Shown: in pieces, positions 8,185 to 16,243 of the stretch
Numbering within the stretch: the stretch's first letter is position 1
Layout: every line of letters starts with the position of its first letter
Assembly: GCF_030124175.1 (NCBI RefSeq)
Contig: NZ_JASKMT010000038.1
Location: 1 to 37,916 of the forward strand
DNA from: Streptomyces sp. 549
GTDB taxonomy: Bacteria > Actinomycetota > Actinomycetes > Streptomycetales > Streptomycetaceae
Length of the DNA stretch: 37,916 nt
Direction of reading: 5' to 3'
Made by a program: the position numbers and the translations under genes
The notes under the pieces: generated by a model
What the model was told of the DNA's origin: nothing
What the model saw: only the letters and a program-made list of their open reading frames with translations
The model's database searches: none

Positions 8185-9192
8185 TTACTTCTTGAGTCCG
8201 ACATCGGTGAGGATCTCGGTGAATTCCTCGTTCTGCTCGTCCAGGAACTCGCCGAATTCCTTACTGCCGAGATACGCGTCGGTCCAGCCGAGCTTCTTGC
8301 TCTCCGCCTTCCAGCCGTCCTCCTTCAGCATGTCGGCGAACGTCTTCTCCCAGTACGCCACCTGGCCGTCGGTCAGGCCCTTGGGAGCCATCACGCCGCG
8401 CCAGATGTCGAACTCGTAGTCGATGCCGGACTCGGTGAGGGTGGGCGCGTCGGGCAGGATGCTCGACCGCTCGGCGGACGAGACGGCCAGCACCCGGATG
8501 TCGCCGGACCTGGCCAGGCCGCGGACCTCGGAGGCACCCGCGACCGCCACGTCGGCGTGCCCGCCGAGCAGCGAGGTGAGGGCCTCGCCGCCGCCGTCGA
8601 ACGGCACGTACTTGAGCTTGGAGGCGTCGGCTCCGGCGGCCTGCACGGCACCGGCGAGACCGACGTGGTCGAGGCTGCCCGGGCCGGATCCGCCGGCGAA
8701 GGCCAGCGCCTTGGGCGAGGACTTCACCTTCGCCGCCACGTCCTCGAACGTCTTGTAGGGCGAGCCGGACTTCACCACGTAGGCCAGCGGCTCGCTGTTC
8801 AGGCGGGCGATGGGGGTGAAGTCGCGGTACGTCTGGTCGGACTCGCCGGCCAGCGGCACCAGCAGCACGGGCGGGCTGGTGACGAACAGGCGGTGCGGGT
8901 CCTTCGGGAACTTCGCCACGTAGGACCAGCCGATCGCGCCGCCCGCGCCCGGCTTGTTGACCACCCGCATCGGGCGGTCGACCAGGCCCGACTCGTCGAG
9001 AACGCGGGAGCTGGTACGGGCCAGGGTGTCCCAGCCGCCGCCGGTCGCGGCGGGCGCGATGTACTCCACGGGCTTGCTCGGTTTCCAGTCGCCGCCGGCG
9101 GCGGCGGTGTCCTCGCCGCACGAGGTGAGCAGCAGCATGGCCGAAGCGGCGGTGACTGCTGCCACCGGCGCTCTGGTGCCTGAACGGAACAC
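8185..9192 (-). CDS. tctC: TctC-like tricarboxylate-binding lipoprotein (operon head)
   Basis: 335 aa. I place the start at GTG 9192, not at the upstream in-frame GTG 9204, because GGAGG (9202-9198) lies 5 nt before it and would otherwise be inside the coding sequence. The lipobox is LLLTSC (Cys25). Bug/TctC motifs include APAATGGGWDTLAR, KPGAGGAIGW, GSGPGSLDH, VPFDGGGE and GWTDAYLGS. It captures a di- or tricarboxylate outside the membrane. It is first in a four-gene operon (tctC-tctB-tctA-second TctC), diverging from a CitA/DcuS-type sensor kinase. Control of the operon by that kinase's response regulator is inferred from position. Confidence 0.93.
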   Translation of the reverse strand: MFRSGTRAPVAAVTAASAMLLLTSCGEDTAAAGGDWKPSKPVEYIAPAATGGGWDTLARTSSRVLDESGLVDRPMRVVNKPGAGGAIGWSYVAKFPKDPHRLFVTSPPVLLVPLAGESDQTYRDFTPIARLNSEPLAYVVKSGSPYKTFEDVAAKVKSSPKALAFAGGSGPGSLDHVGLAGAVQAAGADASKLKYVPFDGGGEALTSLLGGHADVAVAGASEVRGLARSGDIRVLAVSSAERSSILPDAPTLTESGIDYEFDIWRGVMAPKGLTDGQVAYWEKTFADMLKEDGWKAESKKLGWTDAYLGSKEFGEFLDEQNEEFTEILTDVGLKK

Positions 9193-9222
9193 GGGTGCCT
9201 CCACGGCGAGCTGGGGGTGTCG

Positions 9223-9245
9223 GGCGCCTTCGAAGTGAAGGCGCC
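9223..9245 (-). promoter_or_regulatory. inverted repeat in the tctC leader
   Basis: GGCGCCTTC (9223-9231) and GAAGGCGCC (9237-9245) are perfect reverse complements around a 5-nt spacer. The repeat lies 30-53 nt upstream of the tctC start. In RNA it could be an attenuator or stabilising hairpin; in DNA it could be an operator for the divergently encoded response regulator. The sequence alone does not decide. Confidence 0.6.
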
Positions 9246-9300
9246 GCCATGCAAACAGCGCGGAGCGGCCCGATAAAGGGGTGGGCGCGTTGTGCAGCTA

Positions 9301-9329
9301 TTGGCGATAACAAAAGTTTTGGACATAGT
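9301..9329 (+). promoter_or_regulatory. candidate promoter of the sensor kinase with AT-rich palindrome
   Basis: TTGGCG (9301-9306) and CATAGT (9324-9329) are spaced 17 nt, an acceptable housekeeping promoter pointing at the kinase gene. Between them lies CAAAAGTTTTG (9311-9321), a perfect palindrome and an unusually AT-rich island in this DNA. It is a good candidate for regulator binding at the shared kinase/tct promoter region. Confidence 0.5.
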
Positions 9330-9401
9330 GTTCACGGCCGTGGCGAGCCGGCCGGCGGGAGAATGTCGGCGGTGTACCGCACGCCGGCGAAGGGAGGCCC
9401 G

Positions 9402-11108
9402 ATGCGTCGTCCCCGCGCGCCCCGGCTGTCCCTCGCGGGGCAGTTCCTCGCCCTCCAGCTGGCGCTGATCGTGGTGGTGCTGATCGTCATCGCCGCCGTG
9501 TCCGTCGCCCAGTCCAGCGCCGAGTTCCGCCGCACCGAGGGGCGGCGGCTGCTGAGCGTGGCCGAGACGGTGGCGTCCAACGACGCGGTGCGGGTGGGTC
9601 TGGCCGACCCCGAGCAGCAGGGCATCCTCCAGCCCACCGCGGAGAGCGCCCGCAGTGTCTCCGGCGCGTCGTACGTGGTGATCACCGGGGTGGACCGGCG
9701 CATCCTGACCGACGCCGATCCGCGGCGCATCGGTGACCGGCTGCCGCTGGGGCCCAGCGGCGTCCTGGCGGGTCGTTCCTGGGTGGGCACCGCCCAGTCC
9801 CGCGGCCGGGAAACGCTGGAGGCGCACGTCCCGGTGTTCGGCGAGCGCGGGCGACTGCTGGGCGTGGTCGCCGCAGGTCGGGAGTACCGCGGCTTCGGCG
9901 AGCAGATCGCCACCGCCACTCCGCACCTGCTGGTGTACCTGGGCATCGCCAGCGCGCTGGGCGCGATCGGTTCGGTCCTGCTGGCCCGCAGGATCAAACG
10001 GCAGACGCTGGGTCTTGAACCGGAGGAGATCACCGCGCTGGTCGAGCACCGGGAGGCGATGCTGCACGGCATCAAGGAGGGCGTGCTCGGCCTGGACAGG
10101 CAGGGCCGGGTGACGCTGGCCAACGACACGGCTGTCGACCTGCTGCGCCTGCCGCCCGACCCCGCGGGCCGCACCCTGGCCGAGCTGGGGCTGGAACCGC
10201 TGCTGCACGACGTGCTCAGCGGCCGGGTCCAGGGCCGGGACCAGGTGGTCGTCACCGGCGACCGGATGCTGACGCTCAACCGCATGCCGCTGCTCACCGC
10301 GTCCGGCACTGCGGGCTCGGTGACCACGATGCGCGACCTCACCGAGCTGGCCGCGCTGCAGAGCGAACTGGACACCACGCGCAGCGCCACCGACACGCTG
10401 CGCGCCCAGGCCCACGAGTTCCACAACCAGCTGCACGTCATCGCGGGGCTGGTCGAGCTGGAGGAGTACCCGGAGGCGGCCCGCTACATCCGCGGTATCA
10501 GCGGCACGCACGCGCGCCGCACCTCCGAGGTGCAGCAGCGGGTGCACGACGCCTCGCTGGCCGCGCTGCTCATCGCCAAGGGCAGCCTCGCCGCGGAGCA
10601 GGGCGCAGCCCTGCGGATCAGTGACGAGGGCGGTCTCGGGCCGGTCGACGAGGCGCTCTCCTCCGACCTGGTGACGGTGGTCGGCAACCTCGTCGACAAC
10701 GCGCTCGACGCGGTCCGCAACACCGGGCCCGACAGCTGGACGGAGGTCCGCATCACCGAGCGCGGGCCGGACGTGGTGGTCCGGGTGCGGGACTCGGGCC
10801 CGGGAGTGGACCCGGAGCTGACCGAGGCGGTCTTCCGGCACGGCTTCACCACCAAGGCGTCCGCTCGGGGGTCGCAGCGCGGCCTCGGGCTCGCCATCAC
10901 CCGGCTGGTGTGCGCCCGCCGCGGCGGTTCGGTCACCGCCACCGGGGCCGAGTTCACCGCCGTCCTGCCCCGCGTCCCCCGCCCGCCCGCCGCACACCAC
11001 ATTCCCGCGGGCGACCTGTCCGCCGAACCCGTACCCGCCGCGACGGCCCCGGACCGGCCGGTATCGCCTGAGCGGTCCCGCACACCCCGGGAAGGGGGAA
11101 CGCCATGA
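9402..11108 (+). CDS. sensor histidine kinase, CitA/DcuS family
   Basis: 568 aa from ATG 9402, preceded by AGGGAGG. TM1 covers about residues 10-32, an extracytoplasmic PAS-like (PASC/CitA) sensor about 33-165, TM2 about 170-192, a cytoplasmic PAS about 205-320, then DHp and HATPase. The phosphoacceptor His338 lies in AHEFHNQLH, the signature of the citrate/C4-dicarboxylate kinase family. The N-box is NLVDNALDAV, G1 is DSGPGVD, and G2 is QRGLGLAIT. It likely senses the carboxylate taken up by the divergent Tct system and phosphorylates the response regulator whose ATG overlaps its stop (ATGA at 11105). Confidence 0.93.
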   Translation: MRRPRAPRLSLAGQFLALQLALIVVVLIVIAAVSVAQSSAEFRRTEGRRLLSVAETVASNDAVRVGLADPEQQGILQPTAESARSVSGASYVVITGVDRRILTDADPRRIGDRLPLGPSGVLAGRSWVGTAQSRGRETLEAHVPVFGERGRLLGVVAAGREYRGFGEQIATATPHLLVYLGIASALGAIGSVLLARRIKRQTLGLEPEEITALVEHREAMLHGIKEGVLGLDRQGRVTLANDTAVDLLRLPPDPAGRTLAELGLEPLLHDVLSGRVQGRDQVVVTGDRMLTLNRMPLLTASGTAGSVTTMRDLTELAALQSELDTTRSATDTLRAQAHEFHNQLHVIAGLVELEEYPEAARYIRGISGTHARRTSEVQQRVHDASLAALLIAKGSLAAEQGAALRISDEGGLGPVDEALSSDLVTVVGNLVDNALDAVRNTGPDSWTEVRITERGPDVVVRVRDSGPGVDPELTEAVFRHGFTTKASARGSQRGLGLAITRLVCARRGGSVTATGAEFTAVLPRVPRPPAAHHIPAGDLSAEPVPAATAPDRPVSPERSRTPREGGTP

Positions 11109-11869
11109 TCCGCGTACTGGTCGTGGACGACGACTTCATGGTCGCCCGCCTGCACAGCAAGCTCGTCGAGCGGGTGGAGGGCTTCACCGTGGTGGGGGAG
11201 GCGCGCAGCGGCGCGGAGGCGCTGAGCGCCGTCCGGGAGCTGCGCCCCGACCTGGTGCTGCTCGACATCTACCTGCCGGACATGAGCGGCCTGGACGTGC
11301 TGCGCGAGCTGCGCGGGGCGGCGGCACCGCTGGACGTGGACGCGCTGGTGGTGACGGCGGCCCGCGACGCCGAGACGGTGCGCGGCGCGCTGCGCGGCGG
11401 CGCGGTGCACTACATCATCAAGCCCTTCGACGCGCCGGTCCTGCGGGAGCGGCTGGAGCACTACGCTCGGCGCCACCAGGAGCTGGCCAGCATCGCCACT
11501 CCCGGGCAGGAGGACGTCGACCGGGTCTTCGGCGCCGCGTCGGCCCCCGGCCGCCCGCAGGCGCCGGGCGAGGGCCCGGGGCCCGCGGCCCTGCCGGTGG
11601 CCGCCGTCGCGGGCGGGGCTCCCGCAGCGGCGGTCAGGTTGCCCAAGGGGGTCACCGAGCAGACCGCGGGCCTGGTCCGGCAGACGCTGGCCGGCCACCC
11701 CGAGGGTATGTCCGCAACCGAGTGCGCCGCCCTCAGCGGCCTCTCGCGGGTCAGCGCGCGCCGCTACCTGGAGTTCTTCGTGTCCGCCGGTTGGGCCCGG
11801 GTGAGCCTGCGCTACGGCAGCACCGGTCGCCCCGAGCGCCGTTACCACTGGGTGTCCGGGTCGGCCTGA
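11105..11869 (+). CDS. response regulator, CitB/DcuR family
   Basis: 254 aa. The receiver domain (about 1-120) has acidic pocket D8-D10, phosphoacceptor Asp54 in LLDIYLPD, Thr in VVTAARD and Lys in IIKPFD. A Pro/Ala/Gly-rich linker (about 135-178) leads to a C-terminal helix-turn-helix (about 195-240, SATECAALSGLSRVSARRYL), as in CitB/DcuR regulators of carboxylate metabolism. It is translationally coupled to the kinase. The probable target is the divergent tct operon, by analogy with Streptomyces and Bacillus citrate systems. Confidence 0.93.
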   Translation: MIRVLVVDDDFMVARLHSKLVERVEGFTVVGEARSGAEALSAVRELRPDLVLLDIYLPDMSGLDVLRELRGAAAPLDVDALVVTAARDAETVRGALRGGAVHYIIKPFDAPVLRERLEHYARRHQELASIATPGQEDVDRVFGAASAPGRPQAPGEGPGPAALPVAAVAGGAPAAAVRLPKGVTEQTAGLVRQTLAGHPEGMSATECAALSGLSRVSARRYLEFFVSAGWARVSLRYGSTGRPERRYHWVSGSA

Positions 11870-11872
11870 TCA

Positions 11873-11901
11873 TGCCCGTCCGGGCGCGGCCCGAACGGGC
11901 A
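11873..11901 (+). terminator. hairpin immediately after the response regulator
   Basis: TGCCCGTCCGGGC (11873-11885) pairs with GCCCGAACGGGCA (11889-11901) with one mismatch and a 3-nt loop. It begins 4 nt after the stop codon, so it is a good intrinsic terminator for the kinase/regulator operon. Its right arm also carries the first ACGGGCA unit of the repeats described next. Confidence 0.7.
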
Positions 11902-12094
11902 GACGGGCGGTAAGCGGGCACTCGACGCGAGAGATCGGGCGAGCATCCGGACGGCTGAGACCAGTCCCTGCCCTGTCGTGGCTGCCTTCCCGGCTTTCGA
12001 AGACGGGCACAAGCGGGCACGATCAACACAGTGGTGCACCTGGTGACGCTGTTCGAGCGGCTGTACAACTTCCCCCAAGGGCCCGAACGGGCAC
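11892..12094. repeat. dispersed ACGGGCA/AGCGGGCAC repeats upstream of the DeoR-family gene
   Basis: CGAACGGGCA (11892-11901), ACGGGCGGTAAGCGGGCAC (about 11903-11921), ACGGGCACAAGCGGGCAC (12003-12020) and CGAACGGGCAC (12084-12094) recur as direct repeats. The second and third copies share a two-unit structure about 100 bp apart. They fill the 255-nt gap before the DeoR gene and could be operator half-sites for it. The gap otherwise contains no gene I can support. Confidence 0.45.
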
Positions 12095-12124
12095 TTCGCA
12101 GAACCGAGCGGGAGGTGCAGCGCC

Positions 12125-12886
12125 GTGAACGCCGAGGAACGCCAGCGGGAGATCGTCGCCACCGCCCGACGGGCCGGCGCGGTCGACGTGGCAGAGCTCG
12201 CAGCTGAGCTCGACGTCGCGAAGGAGACCATCCGCCGCGACCTGCGCCTGCTGGAGGACCACGGACTGGTCCGCCGCACCCACGGCGGGGCCTACCCGGT
12301 GGAGAGCGCCGGGTTCGAGACGACGCTCGCCTTCCGCACCACCATGCACGTGCCCGAGAAGCGCCGGATCGCCACCGCGGCCGCCGGACTTCTCGGCGAG
12401 GCCGAGACCGTCTTCATCGACGAGGGCTTCACCCCGCAGCTCATCGCCGAGGCCCTGCCCCGGGACCGGCCGCTGACCCTGGTCACCACCTCGCTCGCCA
12501 CGGCCGGCGCGCTCGCGGAGGAGGAGAAGTACACCGTGCTGCTGCTCGGCGGCCGGGTCCGCGGCGGCACCCTGGCCACCGTCGACCACTGGACGGTCCG
12601 CATGCTCGCCGGCTTTGTCATCGACCTCGCGTTCATCGGGGCCAACGGCATCTCCCGCGACTTCGGGCTCACCACCCCGGACCCGGCGGTCAGCGAGGTG
12701 AAGGCGCAGGCCGTACGCACCGCACGCCGCCGGATCTTCGTCGGCATGCACACCAAGTTCGCCGCGGTCAGCTTCTGCAAGTTCGCCGAGGTCGGTGACT
12801 TCGAGGCGATCGTCACCAGCACCGGTCTGCCGTCCGCCGAGGCACACCGCTACTCCCTGCTGGGTCCGCAGGTCATCCGCGTCTGA
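12125..12886 (+). CDS. DeoR/GlpR-family transcriptional regulator
   Basis: 253 aa from GTG 12125, with GGGAGGT 12 nt upstream. The N-terminal HTH (about 17-53) has the family signature VDVAELAAELDVAKETIRRD followed by LRLLEDHGLVRRTHGGA. The rest is a DeoR sensor (DeoRC) domain with the phosphosugar-binding features VFIDEGFT, LVTTSLATA, LLGGRVR and FIGANGIS. Such proteins repress sugar or polyol operons and release DNA on binding a phosphorylated intermediate. It lies directly upstream of, and co-oriented with, the polyol transporter genes, so it is the likely local regulator. Confidence 0.93.
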   Translation: MNAEERQREIVATARRAGAVDVAELAAELDVAKETIRRDLRLLEDHGLVRRTHGGAYPVESAGFETTLAFRTTMHVPEKRRIATAAAGLLGEAETVFIDEGFTPQLIAEALPRDRPLTLVTTSLATAGALAEEEKYTVLLLGGRVRGGTLATVDHWTVRMLAGFVIDLAFIGANGISRDFGLTTPDPAVSEVKAQAVRTARRRIFVGMHTKFAAVSFCKFAEVGDFEAIVTSTGLPSAEAHRYSLLGPQVIRV

Positions 12887-13050
12887 CCGCCTCCGGCGGC
12901 ACACCTCCACAAGCCCCACCCTCCACGCCTCCTACGGCGCCCCACGCCGTGCGGCACCGCGGGCCGCGCTGCTCGGCGTGCCCGCGGGCGCAGTCCGCAA
13001 GAACTCCTCACGAACCGATCAGGCACAGCACCAAGGAACGGGAGCCCACC

Positions 13051-14409
13051 ATGCGCAGTCAGAGTCGACAGCGAAGCAGAGCAGTCCTGGCCCTCACCGC
13101 GGCGAGCGGACTGCTGCTCTCGGGCTGCGCCGGAGCGGGCGGCTCCGGCGACTCCGAGGACGGCACGGTCAACGTCCTGATGGTCAACAACCCGCAGATG
13201 GTCGAACTGCAGAAGCTGACCGCGAAGCACTTCACCAAGGACACCGGCGTGAAGGTGAACTTCACCGTCCTGCCGGAGAACGAGGTACGGGACAAGATCA
13301 GCCAGGACTTCGCCAACCAGTCAGGCCAGTACGACCTCGCGACCATCAGCAACTACGAGACGCCCATCTACGCCAAGAACGGCTGGCTGCACGAGCTGGA
13401 CCCGTACCTGTCGGAGGACGAGGAGTACGACGAGGAGGACATCCTCAACCCGATGCGCCTCTCCCTCACCGGTGAGGACGGCAAGGTCTACGCCCAGCCG
13501 TTCTACGGCGAGTCGTCGTTCCTGATGTACCGCAAGGACGTGCTGGAGAAGAACGGCCTGACCATGCCCGACCAGCCCACCTGGACGGAGGTCGCCGAGA
13601 TCGCGGAGAAGACGGACACCGCGGAGAAGGGCATGAAGGGCATCTGCCTGCGCGGCCTGCCCGGTTGGGGCGAGCTGACCGCGCCGCTCACCTCCGTCGT
13701 CAACACCTTCGGCGGCACCTGGTTCGACAAGGACTGGAACGCGCAGCTCACCTCGAAGGAGTTCACCCGGGCCACCAGGTTCTACGTGGACCTGGTCCGC
13801 GACCACGGTGAGGCGGGCGCGGCCCAGTCCGGCTACGCCGAGTGCCTCAACAACATGACGCAGGGCAAGACCGCCATGTGGTACGACGCCACCGCCGGCG
13901 CCGGTTCGCTGGAGGCTGACAACTCGCCCGTCAAGGGCAAGATCGGCTACGTGCCCGCGCCGGTGGAGAAGACCGACAGCTCCGGCTGGCTCTACACCTG
14001 GGCCTGGGGCATGCAGAAGGCGTCCAAGAACACCGACAACGCGTGGAAGTTCATGTCCTGGGCCTCCAGCAAGCAGTACGAGGAGCTGGTGGGCGAGGAG
14101 ATCGGCTGGTCCAACGTGCCCGCCGGCAAGCGCGCCTCGACCTACGAGAACCCCGACTACCAGAAGGCCGCGTCGGCCTTCCACGAGGTGACCTACAAGG
14201 CCATCAGCGAGGCCGACCCCCGCAACCCCGGAGTGCAGGAGCGCCCCGCCCCCGGCATCCAGTTCGTCGGCATCCCCGAGTTCACCGACCTGGGCACCAA
14301 GGTCTCGCAGGAGATCAGCGCCGCCATCGCCGGACGCCAGTCCGTCGAGGCAGCGCTGAAGAAGTCCCAGAGCCTGGCCGAGAAGGTCGGCAAGGAGTAC
14401 CAGAAGTAA
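13051..14409 (+). CDS. polyol (sorbitol/mannitol-type) ABC transporter binding lipoprotein
   Basis: 452 aa, ATG 13051 with GGAG 7-10 nt upstream. A lipoprotein signal ends in LLLSGC (Cys25), followed by a Gly/Ser linker. The body is an extracellular solute-binding protein family 1 fold resembling SmoE/MtlE polyol receptors: VNVLMVNNPQM, DLATISNYETPIYAKNGWL, YGESSFLMYRKD and the C-terminal GIQFVGIPEFTDLGT. It binds a sugar alcohol outside the cell and docks with the two permeases that follow. Its stop overlaps the next start (TAATG). The ligand is inferred from family resemblance and the dehydrogenase at the end of the operon. Confidence 0.88.
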   Translation: MRSQSRQRSRAVLALTAASGLLLSGCAGAGGSGDSEDGTVNVLMVNNPQMVELQKLTAKHFTKDTGVKVNFTVLPENEVRDKISQDFANQSGQYDLATISNYETPIYAKNGWLHELDPYLSEDEEYDEEDILNPMRLSLTGEDGKVYAQPFYGESSFLMYRKDVLEKNGLTMPDQPTWTEVAEIAEKTDTAEKGMKGICLRGLPGWGELTAPLTSVVNTFGGTWFDKDWNAQLTSKEFTRATRFYVDLVRDHGEAGAAQSGYAECLNNMTQGKTAMWYDATAGAGSLEADNSPVKGKIGYVPAPVEKTDSSGWLYTWAWGMQKASKNTDNAWKFMSWASSKQYEELVGEEIGWSNVPAGKRASTYENPDYQKAASAFHEVTYKAISEADPRNPGVQERPAPGIQFVGIPEFTDLGTKVSQEISAAIAGRQSVEAALKKSQSLAEKVGKEYQK

Positions 14410-15383
14410 TGAGCACCCCCCTGAAGGCGGCCTCGCCGCCCTCGGCCACCGGAGCGGGGCGGCACGCCGCCCCGCCTCCGGGCAGGCCGAAGAACCTGCG
14501 GGCCTGGGCCACCCGGGCCCCGCTGATGCCGGCGCTGGTCTTCCTCATCGTCGTCACCCAGCTGCCGTTCGTGGCGACGCTGGTCATCTCCTTGTTCGAG
14601 TGGAACTCGCTCTACCCGGACGCCCGCTCGTTCACCGGGCTCTCCAACTACGGCACGGTCCTCGGCGACGCCCGGTTGCGCGACTCGGTCCTCACCACCG
14701 TGGTGCTGACCGTCACCGTCGTCCTGGCCAGCCTGGTGCTCGGGCTCGCTCTGGCGCTGCTGCTGGACCGCAGCTTCCGCGGGCGCGGCCTGGTGCGCAC
14801 GATGCTGATCGCGCCGTTCCTGGTGGTCCCGGTGGCCGCGGCACTGCTGTGGAAGCACGTCCTGTTCAACCCCGAGTACGGCCTGCTCAACGGCATGCTC
14901 AACTGGTTCGGCGGGCTGCTGGGCTTCGAGGACGTCATCCAGCCGGACTGGATTTCCGACATGCCGCTGCTGGCGGTGGAGACGGCGCTGGTGTGGCAGT
15001 GGACGCCGTTCATGATGCTGATCCTGCTCGCCGGACTGCAGAGCCGGCCCGCCGAGATGATCGAGGCCGCCCGCATCGACGGCGCCGGCGCCTGGCAGAT
15101 CTTCCGCTACCTGACGTTGCCGCACCTGCGCCGCTACCTGGAACTGGGCGGTCTGCTCGGCTCGATCTACATCGTCCAGAACTTCGACGCCGTGTTCACC
15201 ATGACGTCCGGCGGCCTGGGGACCGCCAACCTGCCCTACACCATCTACGAGACCTTCTACCGGGCCCACGAGTACGGCCTGGCGTCGGCGGCCGGTGTGC
15301 TCGTCGTCATCGGGTCGATCATCCTGGCCACCTTCGCCCTGCGGGTGGTCTCGTCCCTCTTCAGTGAGGAGGCATCCCGGTGA
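14409..15383 (+). CDS. polyol ABC transporter permease (SmoF/MalF-like)
   Basis: 324 aa. The cytoplasmic Pro-rich N-terminus is followed by six membrane segments (first about 42-62, APLMPALVFLIVVTQLPFV). The EAA loop reads EAARIDGAGAWQIFRYLTLP, the docking site for the ATPase. MalF-type permeases pair with the MalG-type protein encoded next. The ATG overlaps the previous stop and the TGA overlaps the next GTG, giving strict coupling. No ATP-binding gene is present, so a shared ATPase such as MsiK, which serves many Streptomyces sugar ABC importers, is expected to energise it. Confidence 0.93.
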   Translation: MSTPLKAASPPSATGAGRHAAPPPGRPKNLRAWATRAPLMPALVFLIVVTQLPFVATLVISLFEWNSLYPDARSFTGLSNYGTVLGDARLRDSVLTTVVLTVTVVLASLVLGLALALLLDRSFRGRGLVRTMLIAPFLVVPVAAALLWKHVLFNPEYGLLNGMLNWFGGLLGFEDVIQPDWISDMPLLAVETALVWQWTPFMMLILLAGLQSRPAEMIEAARIDGAGAWQIFRYLTLPHLRRYLELGGLLGSIYIVQNFDAVFTMTSGGLGTANLPYTIYETFYRAHEYGLASAAGVLVVIGSIILATFALRVVSSLFSEEASR

Positions 15384-16243
15384 TGAGCGCCGTCCCCGCG
15401 ATCCCCCCGACGCTGCGCCGCGCCCGCCGCCGCAGCAACGCCCTGGGCCTGCTGGCCTGGGCGGTGGCCATCCTGTTCTTCCTGCCGGTCGCCTGGATGC
15501 TGCTGACGTCCTTCCACTCCGAACCGGACGCGGCCACCAACCCGCCGTCCCTGCTCGCCCCGCTGACGCTGGACGGCTACCGGGAGTTCTTCGGCGCGGG
15601 CGGCGGCGCGAGCCCCTGGCCGCCGCTGATCAACTCGGTGACCGCCTCGGTGGTCTCCACCCTGCTGGTACTGCTGCTGGCCTTCCCCGCGGCCTACGCC
15701 CTGTCGATCCGGCCGGTGGAGAAGTGGAAGGACGTGCTGTTCTTCTTCCTGTCCACCAAGATGCTGCCGGTGGTGGCCGCGCTGCTGCCGATCTACCTGA
15801 TCGCCGGCAACGCCGGGCTGCTGGACAACATCTGGCTGCTGATCATCCTCTACACCGCGATGAACCTGCCGATCGCCGTGTGGATGATGCAGTCCTTCCT
15901 GGCCGAGGTACCCGTCGCGATCATCGAGGCGGCCCAGCTGGACGGCGCCAGGCTGCCGACCATCCTGGGGCGGGTCATCGCCCCCATCTCGGGTCCCGGC
16001 ATCGCCGCGACCGCGCTGATCTGCTTCATCTTCAGCTGGAACGAGATGCTCTTCGCGCGGGTGCTGACCGGGGTCACCGCACAGACCGCGCCCGTCTTCC
16101 TCACCGGCTTCATCACCAGCCAGGGCCTGTTCCTGGCAAAGGTGTGCGCCGCGTCGATCGTCATCTCCCTGCCGGTGCTGGCAGCGGGGTTCGCCGCCCA
16201 GGACAAACTCGTCCAGGGCCTGTCGCTTGGAGCAGTCAAGTGA
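15380..16243 (+). CDS. polyol ABC transporter permease (SmoG/MalG-like)
   Basis: 287 aa from GTG 15380 (ATG 15383 is equally possible; GAGGAGG at 15365-15371 favours the GTG slightly). It has six membrane segments. The first follows a basic N-terminus (LGLLAWAVAILFFLPVAWM). The cytoplasmic EAA motif is EAAQLDGARLPTILGRVIAP. The stop overlaps the GTG of the dehydrogenase (GTGA). It completes the transmembrane pore with the preceding permease. Confidence 0.93.
   Translation: MMSAVPAIPPTLRRARRRSNALGLLAWAVAILFFLPVAWMLLTSFHSEPDAATNPPSLLAPLTLDGYREFFGAGGGASPWPPLINSVTASVVSTLLVLLLAFPAAYALSIRPVEKWKDVLFFFLSTKMLPVVAALLPIYLIAGNAGLLDNIWLLIILYTAMNLPIAVWMMQSFLAEVPVAIIEAAQLDGARLPTILGRVIAPISGPGIAATALICFIFSWNEMLFARVLTGVTAQTAPVFLTGFITSQGLFLAKVCAASIVISLPVLAAGFAAQDKLVQGLSLGAVK

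Noticed and set aside
8799..11000. Long - strand open frame across the kinase gene and tctC leader
   Set aside because: The + strand carries a complete histidine kinase with all catalytic boxes; the - frame has no domain and crosses intergenic DNA.
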